This document shows, one piece after another, positions 44,366-52,830 of a stretch of DNA of 64,000 nucleotides. Every line of letters starts with the position of its first letter. Position 1 is the first letter of the stretch. This DNA comes from Halalkalibacter urbisdiaboli. GTDB lineage: Bacteria > Bacillota > Bacilli > Bacillales > Bacillaceae_D. A model generated the notes under the pieces. The model was not told the origin of the DNA, did not search any database, and saw nothing but the letters and a program-made list of their open reading frames with translations. The DNA is taken from contig NZ_MVJM01000002.1 in NCBI RefSeq assembly GCF_002156385.1, positions 1,218,824 to 1,282,823 on the forward strand, written 5' to 3'. The translations under genes were made by a program, and so were the position numbers.

Positions 44366-46564
44366 TTAGACGGTTGCTAAGGAAATCGTAACTTTAAATA
44401 AATCTCCATCAACGTCGATCGTTAGAGTTCCTTCATGTAAATCGACAATCGATTTAGCAATGGCTAATCCAAGTCCCGATCCTTCTGTTTGCCTCGATGT
44501 ATCACCACGCTTAAACCGTTCAAACAATTCATCGATATTCTCTCCTAATTCATATTTTGTCACATTTTTAATCGTAATGACTGCTTGATCCCGAATCACT
44601 TGAAGGGTGATATAAACTCTTGTTTGTTCAAGTGAATATTTAAGGCTGTTGCCAATAATATTATCGAACACTCTCCACATTTTTTGTCCATCCACATAGG
44701 CATAGACAGACCGCTCCGGCTTAGTTACACGAATGTGTAACGTTGATGCTTGGATTGCCTCATTATATTCGGCTAATGCTTGCTCGAGAAGCTGGCACAA
44801 ATCAACCTTTTCCTTCGTAAGCTCTATATTACCGGTTGCCATTTTTGTTGCTTCAAATAAATCATCAATTAAGATTTTCAGCCGTTTTGATTTCCGATCG
44901 ATTATGTCGAGATACGCGGTTCGATCTTCTTCATCTAAATGCTTATCCTTTAATAACTCCGTATAGGTGATAATCGACGTTAAAGGCGTTCGCAAATCAT
45001 GGCTGACATTTGAAATTAACTCCGTCTTTAATCGTTCACTTTTCGCTTGCTCTCGTTGCGACGTTTTGACCCCTCGTTTTAATGAATTAATATTTTCCGC
45101 GAGTTTAGCAAAGATAGATCGTCCCTTTACAGGTAAGTCTGGCTGAAAGTGTCCATTTGTCACTTCAGCAACATTCCGTACAATCAAATTAAGATAGCCT
45201 GCCTGTCTCATAAAGATAAAAAGAACGGGTATTCCTACGACAAGAAGCAGTGGTGCAACGATAATGATAAATCTAGGGTCGATAAATACTAGCATCGTAC
45301 TACTTCCTAACATAAACACGATCGTTAAAAGGAGCAGTAATTGAGTACCAACCTTTCTAACAAGAAAAGCGTCCCTTATCGCTTGATATATCCGAACGAT
45401 CATTGAGTCTTTTGCTTCTTCCACCAAAATTAAAGGTTCACGTAATTTTTTTATAAGAAAGAGCAACTGAAGCGTCGTTACACTTACAAATAGTGTCGAT
45501 ACGACTAATTGGACCAGGACATCTTGAATAAAGACTGATAATAGATCGTAATAATAAAGATTTCCTGAACTCGTAACACTTTCTACTGTTAGTAAGCTAC
45601 TAACAAGTAGCAGAATTATTCGAATGTCTAAAGGAACTCGATCATAAAGCACTTGCCATTTTTCAATTTTTTCAAAAGGGAAAATAGCTTTATTTCTTAA
45701 CATGATAAAAGCTGATATAAGCGCGATGACTCCTAAGATGAAATAGCTTAACAATACGACTTGATTTTTCTTAAATCGTTGAAAATTATTCATGATTTCA
45801 CTACCAGCTTGAGCATCTTTCGAAATGGCGATGACTCCTTCAAACTGACTTGATTCAGAAAGTGTAATCGGATTTCCGGAATTACCCAAGTAAAAATATT
45901 GTCCTTCAAACGATAAATAATGACCCGCGCCATACGATTTCACGAAAAGCATATCCTTTGTTGAGAGTTGTTCAGGTGTCATCGTTTCTGGTAGATTCGA
46001 GTATGTTTTCCCTGATGTTTTCTCTTTTAAATAGTATGTAAATACACTTTTGTATCGCTCAAGCTCTACACGGGCACTCTGTAGTTCTTGAAAATGTCTA
46101 TTTATTTCCTGTTCTTTTTCACTTATTATTTTTTTACTTACATGTTCATCATTCGTAAAATTTGCTGAAATGTCTTCGATTTTACGATCTCTTTCCTCTT
46201 TATAAAGCCGAGCCATTTCCTCATTTCCTGTACGTTCAGCTTCTTGTATATCGTACTTATACTGCTCATTTATACTCGCTATTTGCTCAGAAAGCGTTCC
46301 ATAGCGGTATCGATGTTCATCAATCTCGTCCTGACTAACTTCAATCGATTTTTTTACTTCAGCTTTCGTTTTAATCAATTCAACCTGTGAAAGTAAAAAA
46401 GTAAAATGCTCAAATTGCCTAGCAAAGTTCTCTGTTTGAAAATAACTAGGTTTTACATACTCGCTTCCATGGGTGCTTACCGAGATTAAGCTCATCCCAC
46501 CTAATGTTAATAACATCAATAGGATAACTGTTCGAATAAGTTCATTTTTCAATTTTGTAGCCAA
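44366..46564 (-). CDS. Large membrane sensor histidine kinase
   Basis: In this ~732-residue kinase, one membrane helix at residues ~10-28 is followed by an outside region to ~260 with a charged coiled-coil stretch (KEQEINRHFQELQSARVELE). About five more membrane helices lie between residues 265 and 455. A HAMP-like linker is followed by HisKA (SNVSHDLRTPLTSI) and HATPase_c with NIIGNSLKYS and GSGLGLAIAKSI. The start is a TTG at 46564 overlapping the regulator gene by 23 bases. There is no in-frame ATG nearby. It is partner of the OmpR-type regulator upstream, and the signal is probably envelope-related. Confidence 0.88.
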   Translation of the reverse strand: MATKLKNELIRTVILLMLLTLGGMSLISVSTHGSEYVKPSYFQTENFARQFEHFTFLLSQVELIKTKAEVKKSIEVSQDEIDEHRYRYGTLSEQIASINEQYKYDIQEAERTGNEEMARLYKEERDRKIEDISANFTNDEHVSKKIISEKEQEINRHFQELQSARVELERYKSVFTYYLKEKTSGKTYSNLPETMTPEQLSTKDMLFVKSYGAGHYLSFEGQYFYLGNSGNPITLSESSQFEGVIAISKDAQAGSEIMNNFQRFKKNQVVLLSYFILGVIALISAFIMLRNKAIFPFEKIEKWQVLYDRVPLDIRIILLLVSSLLTVESVTSSGNLYYYDLLSVFIQDVLVQLVVSTLFVSVTTLQLLFLIKKLREPLILVEEAKDSMIVRIYQAIRDAFLVRKVGTQLLLLLTIVFMLGSSTMLVFIDPRFIIIVAPLLLVVGIPVLFIFMRQAGYLNLIVRNVAEVTNGHFQPDLPVKGRSIFAKLAENINSLKRGVKTSQREQAKSERLKTELISNVSHDLRTPLTSIITYTELLKDKHLDEEDRTAYLDIIDRKSKRLKILIDDLFEATKMATGNIELTKEKVDLCQLLEQALAEYNEAIQASTLHIRVTKPERSVYAYVDGQKMWRVFDNIIGNSLKYSLEQTRVYITLQVIRDQAVITIKNVTKYELGENIDELFERFKRGDTSRQTEGSGLGLAIAKSIVDLHEGTLTIDVDGDLFKVTISLATV

Positions 46565-47234
46565 TCCCCCATACCACCTTTACATACCTTGGATTTTTCG
46601 GGTCAATTTCAATTTTTTCACGAATTTTACGAATGTGGACAGCGACTGTATTTTCCGCATTAATACAAGGCTCGTTCCAAACTCGTTCGTATATTTCATC
46701 AATAGAGAATACCCTACCAGCGTTCGTCATTAATAGTTCCACTATTTTATATTCAATCTTCGTTAATTTTACTGGCTCTCCATGAATCGCTACTTCTTTT
46801 GCCGTTTGATTAAGAGAAAGACCATTTATTTCTATTAGCTTCTCATGATGTTCATACGTTCCTAACGTGACGTACCGTCTTAATAATGATTTTACTCTTG
46901 CAATCAGCTCGAGTGGCTGAAACGGCTTCGTAACATAATCATCTGCGCCTATTTGGAGTCCCAGTATTTTATCGGTATCCTCGCTTTTTGCGCTTAACAT
47001 TAAGATTGGGATGTTCTTTTGCTCGCGTATTTTCATCGTTGTCGCCAGTCCGTCTAGCCTTGGCATCATCACATCTAAAATCATTAAATGAACATCCTGC
47101 TCATTCAGCTTCTCAATGGCTTCTATTCCATCTTGCGCTTGAATGACAGTCATCCCTTCATTTTTCAAATAAATGTCGATTGCCTCTCTAATTTCCTTTT
47201 CATCATCAACAACTAAAACCGTAAATGAATTCAT
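46542..47234 (-). CDS. OmpR/PhoB-family response regulator
   Basis: This 230-residue regulator has a receiver domain with the acidic pocket VVDDEKE, the phospho-acceptor Asp in MILDVMMPR near residue 54, and the Lys in YVTKPFQP. The winged-helix effector domain has AVHIRKIREKIE and a C-terminal WGIGYKIEK. It resembles VanR-like regulators. It is first in the operon with the large kinase. Three TCTTAA-containing repeats lie upstream and may be its own binding sites. Confidence 0.92.
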   Translation of the reverse strand: MNSFTVLVVDDEKEIREAIDIYLKNEGMTVIQAQDGIEAIEKLNEQDVHLMILDVMMPRLDGLATTMKIREQKNIPILMLSAKSEDTDKILGLQIGADDYVTKPFQPLELIARVKSLLRRYVTLGTYEHHEKLIEINGLSLNQTAKEVAIHGEPVKLTKIEYKIVELLMTNAGRVFSIDEIYERVWNEPCINAENTVAVHIRKIREKIEIDPKNPRYVKVVWGIGYKIEK

Positions 47235-47282
47235 TACTCTCCCCCTTCTTCACTCGTTTCGTATAGTGATAGTATAAGTTGA

Positions 47283-47325
47283 AAATCTTAATATTCCCTT
47301 ACTATAAATCTTAAAAATTTCTTAA
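47283..47325. promoter_or_regulatory. Three direct repeats (AAATCTTAA type) upstream of the response regulator
   Basis: AAATCTTAA at 47283 and 47306 and ATTTCTTAA at 47317 are spaced 23 and 11 bases apart, the helical phasing used by OmpR-type regulators. A possible -10 (TATACT, minus strand) is at 47271-47276. Confidence 0.45.
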
Positions 47326-47343
47326 TAAATCTACCTTCACAAG

Positions 47344-47404
47344 AAAAAAGCCTCACATAAGGAGACCTTTCATACATTATATTTTTGTCTCCATCAGTGA
47401 GGCT
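47344..47404 (-). terminator. Terminator overlapping the end of the acetyltransferase gene
   Basis: GCCTCAC and GTGAGGC with inner GAGAC/GTCTC arms span the stop codon. A run of six T follows on the minus strand. Confidence 0.7.
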
Positions 47405-47808
47405 ACTTCCCGAAACCCTAGTTTTTCATATAAACGTCGTGCTGGATTTCCCGCAAAGACATTTAGTTGAACACGATTAAAGCCCCGGTGCTTAAAATGA
47501 TCAAGCGCAAATTCCATTAGCATGCGTCCTGCACCGTATTTGCGAAACTGGGGAAGGACGTATAGCTCTAATATAACTCCAGAATAGTCATTCGTGTAGG
47601 GTCCCCTCGTTTCACCAAGCAGCACCCATCCTTGTAGTCTTTGCTGATGTGTAAGAACATAATAGATACCTTGATAAGGCGCATTCAAATCATAGTCGGT
47701 AATTTTATTCGTTTCATTTACATACCCCATCGTTGCTTCCTGTTGCACTTGACTCCCAATACTTTGTATATAATCAGTCTCTTCCTTCGTTGCTTTTCTA
47801 ATAAGCAC
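47377..47808 (-). CDS. GNAT-family N-acetyltransferase
   Basis: This 143-residue protein covers a whole GNAT domain. The N-terminal strand is MLIRKATKEETDYI. The acetyl-CoA loop is VLPQFRKYGAGRMLMEFAL near residue 88. The final strand region is NVFAGNPARRLYEKLGFREV. The substrate is unknown. It is a single gene with its terminator inside its 3' end. Confidence 0.85.
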   Translation of the reverse strand: MLIRKATKEETDYIQSIGSQVQQEATMGYVNETNKITDYDLNAPYQGIYYVLTHQQRLQGWVLLGETRGPYTNDYSGVILELYVLPQFRKYGAGRMLMEFALDHFKHRGFNRVQLNVFAGNPARRLYEKLGFREVASLMETKI

Positions 47809-47888
47809 GTTTACTCACCTCTTTTACATCCTATTTAATTACTGTATTCAAGAGGTGGTCTGTTCGCTTCTTTTGCTGTAGTAATCTT

Positions 47889-48761
47889 TTATAATTTCGA
47901 CAATTTAGGCTTTAGCGATAGTAATGTAATCCCAATAAAAATGAAGCTGATTCCAAACCAAGCAAAGGTAGTCAACTGTTCTCCGACAAAAAAGACACCT
48001 AATAAAGCGGCTGTTAAAGGTTCCGCCAACGAAAGTGTGACTGCTGTAGAAGAGGTGATCGAAGTTAACCCTTTTGAAAAGAGTACATAGGCTAGTGCCG
48101 TCGCAATTACACCTAAATGAATACTTACCGCCATGCCTTGCCACTCTCGTAACCACGTCAGATCAAACATAAATAAAACAGGAATTAGTAAAAGAGCGCT
48201 TAACGAAAAGACAATAGCCATCGCCATAAGGGGTGTAAACTGGTCAACGAGCTCTTTGCTTACAATTGTGTAGAGAGCAAATGTTAAACCAGCTCCTAAA
48301 GCCATGAACACCCCATATGGATCGATGTAAACGGAGTCCTTATTCACAAACAACATCAGACAACCAATAATCGATAAAGCTGTTGCGGCCCACCAAATTT
48401 TTGATGCCGGCCTTTTCCAAAATATCCACTCTAACATGCCCGCTAAAACAGGGGCACTGCCAATGGCTACAACGGTGCCAACTGCAACTCCCGTACTATA
48501 AACAGCTGAAAAAAAGAAAGGCTGATAACAGGCCATACACGCAGCAGCTAATAGAATAGGTCGGACTGGCCACCTCGTTTTTAGTGAAAATTGACCTGAC
48601 AGGATAAGAATGAATAATAATGTCCCCCCACCGATGGCCAACCGCACAGCCCCAAGAGCCATTGGATGAGTGGACACTGGAGCAAAGGTTTGTGCTGTTC
48701 CTGTTGTTCCCCATAAAACAGCAGCCATCAAAACAAAAATAAATGCCCACGTTCCTTTCAC
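47889..48761 (-). CDS. EamA/DMT-family permease
   Basis: This 290-residue protein has ten predicted membrane helices in two EamA repeats. The first has VLWGTTGTAQTFAP near residue 16 and the second has ALGAGLTFALYTIVSKEL near residue 155. A short basic tail follows. Such proteins export or take up metabolites and amino acids. The substrate is unknown. It is a single gene. Confidence 0.88.
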   Translation of the reverse strand: MKGTWAFIFVLMAAVLWGTTGTAQTFAPVSTHPMALGAVRLAIGGGTLLFILILSGQFSLKTRWPVRPILLAAACMACYQPFFFSAVYSTGVAVGTVVAIGSAPVLAGMLEWIFWKRPASKIWWAATALSIIGCLMLFVNKDSVYIDPYGVFMALGAGLTFALYTIVSKELVDQFTPLMAMAIVFSLSALLLIPVLFMFDLTWLREWQGMAVSIHLGVIATALAYVLFSKGLTSITSSTAVTLSLAEPLTAALLGVFFVGEQLTTFAWFGISFIFIGITLLSLKPKLSKL

Positions 48762-48994
48762 GATAACTCTCCCCCGTCTTCAAATCTAAAGTGGTTTGTT
48801 CACCAAAATTAACCATACCAGTAATCGGCATTTAAAAAAAGAGTATAGCTAGCATAACTAAGAAATTTCGATTAATTAGTATTTAAGTAACGAAATTAGG
48901 ACAGGTTGAAGAAAAGTTCAACATTATATTTTCACAATCTGTCCATAGGAAACATTTTTTTATTGCATTAAAATAAGGAGCGAGGTGAGTAAAA

Positions 48995-49585
48995 ATGAAA
49001 AAATTTTTTTCTAGAATCGTTCCATTGATTGTTGTGATCGCTCTAACCGCTTGTGGAAACGGAAACGATGAGAACGATGAGCAACATACCGAGCCCGAGT
49101 CCGCTCCTGAGGAAAGCCTAGACAAGACAGGTCATGAACACATAGATCACTCGAGTTCAGGTGAGGTCCCTGAAAACTTAAAGGTGGAGGAAAACCCAGC
49201 CTTTGAAGTGGGAAGTAAAGCGTTGATTAATCATGGTCACATGCCCGGAATGGAAGGTACCGAAGCAACAATTGTTGGTGCCTATCATACTAATGTGTAT
49301 GCTGTTTCCTATACGTCAACAACGGGTGGCGAAAGAGTGGAAGAACATAAATGGGTCATTCATGAAGAGTTAAAGGATGCTGGTGAAGAACCGTTCGAAC
49401 CTGGTACAGAGGTGACCCTTGAAGCAGATCATATGGAAGGAATGAAGGGTGCACTTGCTGAAATTGATTTCGTTGAAGAAACAACGGTCTATATGGTTGA
49501 TTTCACATTAACGACAGATGGCGAAGAAATTAAAAATCATAAATGGGTAACAGAAGATGAACTCTCGCCAATCGAACACCATTAA
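48995..49585 (+). CDS. YdhK-family (DUF1541) lipoprotein
   Basis: This 196-residue secreted lipoprotein has signal IVVIALTACGNGND with the lipobox Cys at residue 20. An acidic, His-rich linker (HEHIDHSS) follows, and then two DUF1541 repeats. Both carry the pattern G-HM-GM-G/A with a closing HKWV (repeat 1 at residues ~75-125, repeat 2 at ~140-190). The many His/Met/acidic residues suggest metal binding, perhaps copper, as inferred for YdhK. The ribosome site is GAGGTG. Confidence 0.88.
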   Translation: MKKFFSRIVPLIVVIALTACGNGNDENDEQHTEPESAPEESLDKTGHEHIDHSSSGEVPENLKVEENPAFEVGSKALINHGHMPGMEGTEATIVGAYHTNVYAVSYTSTTGGERVEEHKWVIHEELKDAGEEPFEPGTEVTLEADHMEGMKGALAEIDFVEETTVYMVDFTLTTDGEEIKNHKWVTEDELSPIEHH

Positions 49586-49608
49586 GTAAATACATCCCCC
49601 AAAATAGA

Positions 49609-49699
49609 AAAGGGGTTGTCTCAAAAGTATAAAGCGTCACAGCAATGGCTTCCTCCGCTACGCGCCATACGATGAGAATGTAGCGACTACGCTCATTGC
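49609..49699. repeat. Dispersed repeat family 2, copy 1
   Basis: AAAGGGGTTGTCTCAAAAG, TAAAGCGT, CACAGCAATGGCT and AACTACGCTCATTG-like blocks match 62837-62917 in the same order. No ORF is present. Confidence 0.75.
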
Positions 49700-49706
49700 A
49701 TGAAGG

Positions 49707-49743
49707 CTGTGCCAAAAGGTTAAAAAACAACCTTTTGGCACAG
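49707..49743. terminator. Hairpin of the CTGTGCC-CAAAAG group
   Basis: CTGTGCCAAAAGGTT/AACCTTTTGGCACAG perfect stem just after the stop of the second diguanylate cyclase. It resembles that at 24193. Confidence 0.88.
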
Positions 49744-49746
49744 TTT

Positions 49747-51483
49747 CTATGATGTTGCTGTTATCGAAACTACTTTGTTTCGTCCAGTTTCTTTTGCTTC
49801 GTATAGTGCTTTATCTGCACGGTGCATAACACTCTCTACTTTTTCCGAAGGGATTACGTTTGTGACACCCAAACTAATGGTTACTTGGAGCGGACCCGAA
49901 TCCGTTTCCACATCCATATTTGCAATTAACTGACGAAGCTCTTCTCCCTGCTGATATGCTTGTTCTATCGATGTTTGCGGAAGTAAAATTGCAAACTCCT
50001 CTCCGCCAAGTCTTGCAAAAACATGATGTGGGGCAATATAGGCCTTTGTTTCTCTTGACAGCGAACGCAACACCTTATCACCAATAACATGTCCATTGCG
50101 GTCATTAACCTTCTTAAAATAATCGACATCAAAAAGAATAAAGGCTAATGGCTGTTTATTATGAAGGTGCTTTTCCAACTCTTGTTCAAATACATTGTAA
50201 AAATAACGGCGATTATAGCTGTCTGTAAGAGCATCGGTTATCGCTATTTCCTCCATCTGCTCATACATTTTTGCGTTATCAATTGCAATAGCCATTTGAC
50301 TAACATACGTTAATGCCAAGCTTTGTTCACTTTCATTAAATGCCACCGCCATTCTCTCGATGACAAGCACACCTAAATAGACTTTATGTACATAAAAAGG
50401 CATATACAACACTTGGTGACCGTGAAACATTTCGATGATTGGTTGTTCAATATTATCCACATGATTATACATCGTTGCCAACTTTTCCTCATTCACTCTC
50501 GTGCTAATTTCACCAACGGTCGCTACTTGCTTCCAAAAGCCCGCTTCCTTCATATACATACTCACACGGTCACATTCAATGATGTTTCTTAAGTGAGTCA
50601 AGGCTAGCTGTTGAACTTCCTCAACATCTAAAGTTGAACTAATGGAAAAGATAGCTTCACGGAGAGATTCCGACAGTTTGCCGCGTTCTTGCTCAAGTAC
50701 AAAGCTTTGCTGAATTTTTACTGCCTTCTCGTTCTCATTCATTAACTGTTTAATCTTCTCAAGCGTCTCATTAAGCTTCATGCCAAGCATGCCAAATTCA
50801 TCCTTCGAGCTAAGTTCAACACGAGCATGTAAATTCCCTAGACCAGCAGCGTTCATGACACTCATAATGCTTTGTAATGGTCTTGTAACCCACTTGGTTA
50901 AGACAAAGGTTAGTAACAGAAACGAAATCATAATAAACATTACACTTTGTAACATTGAATACTGTACAAGCTTTTTCGTCTTAGCCGTTACATACTCTTC
51001 TGAAAAAGCAATCAGAACCGTCCCTTGAATGGCTTCAGAATCATTGATAATCGGAATGCTCGTTGCTTGATATTTCTCGGCATCGATATTGAGTTGTACT
51101 TTAGCAATTGTATTCTGTTCCTGCGCTTGCTTGACGACATTAAAATCAAAGTGAATGTCCTTAACAGCTTCTTCAGACGATTCACTATGATAAAGCAGCT
51201 CACCATTTTTGTCATAAATGAGCACATATGCAACCTCTGGGTATTTCTCAACAACTTCCCGACAGATTTCATCGAACTGATAAAGCTCCCCAATGTCTAA
51301 TCCAAACGATAAAATTCTTTCTGCCTGAAGCTTTACACTTTCACCGACAAATAGAATTTCCTGTTCAATCGCCTTTTTATATTCCTGCGTAAACATATAG
51401 CTACTTATATAATTATTCGTTCCAATCATGGAAACAAGGATGACAATAACAATGAAAAGGATTTTGTATTTCAGCTTTGTCAT
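49747..51483 (-). CDS. Diguanylate cyclase with extracellular sensor, HAMP, GAF and GGDEF domains
   Basis: In this ~578-residue protein, membrane helix 1 is at residues ~8-25 and an outside Cache-like sensor of ~150 residues follows. Membrane helix 2 is near 180-200, then HAMP. A GAF domain covers ~270-400 and the GGDEF domain comes last, with intact LGGEEFAILLP. It should make cyclic di-GMP. The ATG at 51483 overlaps the stop of the upstream substrate-binding lipoprotein gene (ATGA), which fixes the start and shows coupling. The lipoprotein probably presents a ligand to its sensor domain. Confidence 0.9.
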   Translation of the reverse strand: MTKLKYKILFIVIVILVSMIGTNNYISSYMFTQEYKKAIEQEILFVGESVKLQAERILSFGLDIGELYQFDEICREVVEKYPEVAYVLIYDKNGELLYHSESSEEAVKDIHFDFNVVKQAQEQNTIAKVQLNIDAEKYQATSIPIINDSEAIQGTVLIAFSEEYVTAKTKKLVQYSMLQSVMFIMISFLLLTFVLTKWVTRPLQSIMSVMNAAGLGNLHARVELSSKDEFGMLGMKLNETLEKIKQLMNENEKAVKIQQSFVLEQERGKLSESLREAIFSISSTLDVEEVQQLALTHLRNIIECDRVSMYMKEAGFWKQVATVGEISTRVNEEKLATMYNHVDNIEQPIIEMFHGHQVLYMPFYVHKVYLGVLVIERMAVAFNESEQSLALTYVSQMAIAIDNAKMYEQMEEIAITDALTDSYNRRYFYNVFEQELEKHLHNKQPLAFILFDVDYFKKVNDRNGHVIGDKVLRSLSRETKAYIAPHHVFARLGGEEFAILLPQTSIEQAYQQGEELRQLIANMDVETDSGPLQVTISLGVTNVIPSEKVESVMHRADKALYEAKETGRNKVVSITATS

Positions 51484-52562
51484 TGTTTCTTCTCCCACTC
51501 ATACTCTGTTATCACCTTTGAGCTAAGCAGGACTTTGCTCGTTACCTGGATACCTAACTCATTTGCGCGAGCTATATTAATTAACGCCTCTCCTTTCATA
51601 GAAGGTCGAAATGGCAGACTATCGGGACTTTTCCCTTCAACTAATATTTCTCTCGCTAATTTTCCGGCCTCATATCCTTGCTCATATCCAGAAATACTTA
51701 CAACTGCTAACGTTCCATAAGATGTCCGATCTTTCCAATAGCTGAAATCTGGAAGACTACTATTTTCTGCAGTCCATTTAAGAACATCTTGATAATGCAT
51801 ATTTTCCCCTTTTTCATCTGTAAATGTAAAGATTCCAATTAAAGCAATAGCATCAACGGTTTTCTCGTATTCTCTAATTTTATTCTTATATTGTTCAAAC
51901 GAACCGATTACATCCCAAGCTACAAACTCTACATGCTGAACCTTCTCAAGCTGTTCTTTCATCCGGGCTTCAACAGGCTCCCACATGCTATCCTCATCGA
52001 ACACGACTGCAATTTTCTTCACGTCAGGAACGACCTGGGTTAATAAATTAACACTCTCGACGAAATGTTCGTATTCCAACACACCCGTTACATTCTTTGA
52101 ATCCGTAAACCCATAGGCAGCCGGATCTTGATTAATAGCACTAAACACGATCGGTAACGACGTATTTACATAATGAGCTGTTACATATTGCTGTGCGTCG
52201 TCATCAGATGCAAACACTAAATCAGGCTTCCATGATTCAATTAATGCTCGTGCCTCTTCGCCTTTTTGGAGCTTGTGTTCTTCAGAGCTAATGTTTTTCG
52301 TGTCCATTTGAAACACCTTGTATTCTACATTTACCCCGTCAAGTGCCGCTTGAAAACCCTCCAGTTGAATATCAGTCCATTCCCACGGCGAATGATAACT
52401 CATAATATGTAAAATTTTAAACGCTTCTTCCCTCCGCTCTATTTTTTTCGTTTCGCCTGTTCCTTCTATTACTTCAGCATCGTTCTCTTTAACATTAGTA
52501 TTTACATTACATGCTGTACAGATTAAGAGGAGAAAAACCCCTAGATACATTATCGCTCGCAT
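51480..52562 (-). CDS. ABC-type substrate-binding lipoprotein coupled to a diguanylate cyclase
   Basis: This 360-residue secreted lipoprotein has signal LGVFLLLICTACNVN, with the lipobox Cys at residue 18. The mature part looks like the TrpX/ABC_sub_bind fold: ILHIMSYHSPWEWTD, PDLVFASDDDAQQY, LPIVFSAINQDPAAYGF and IALIGIFTF. No ABC permease or ATPase gene is near. Instead it overlaps by four bases with a membrane diguanylate cyclase, so it is probably a ligand receptor for signalling, not transport. The ligand is unknown. Confidence 0.82.
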   Translation of the reverse strand: MRAIMYLGVFLLLICTACNVNTNVKENDAEVIEGTGETKKIERREEAFKILHIMSYHSPWEWTDIQLEGFQAALDGVNVEYKVFQMDTKNISSEEHKLQKGEEARALIESWKPDLVFASDDDAQQYVTAHYVNTSLPIVFSAINQDPAAYGFTDSKNVTGVLEYEHFVESVNLLTQVVPDVKKIAVVFDEDSMWEPVEARMKEQLEKVQHVEFVAWDVIGSFEQYKNKIREYEKTVDAIALIGIFTFTDEKGENMHYQDVLKWTAENSSLPDFSYWKDRTSYGTLAVVSISGYEQGYEAGKLAREILVEGKSPDSLPFRPSMKGEALINIARANELGIQVTSKVLLSSKVITEYEWEKKQ

Positions 52563-52786
52563 TTTCCCACCCCACTTTATTCCATCCCGACATACCTGAT
52601 TATATAGCTTAACCCCTGATCTCTATCTACTCTTTAAATACTATTCCTTATTTACTATTTAACACGTTTGTTCGTGAAATTTACAGACTTTTTTCTAAAT
52701 ACTCTATATTTTCTTCATCCTATTACTAGAGTGATTACTCTCCTCTGTATCAGGCCAGCATACTGTTCCCTCTCGATTAAGAAAAA

Positions 52787-52824
52787 GGCACCCTTGAAAA
52801 GAGATACTTCTTTTCAGGATGCCT
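52787..52824 (-). terminator. Terminator of the bmr-like operon
   Basis: AGGCACCCTTGAAAAGA/TCTTTTCAGGATGCCT stem followed by a T-run on the minus strand. Confidence 0.88.
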
Positions 52825-52830
52825 GGTATC

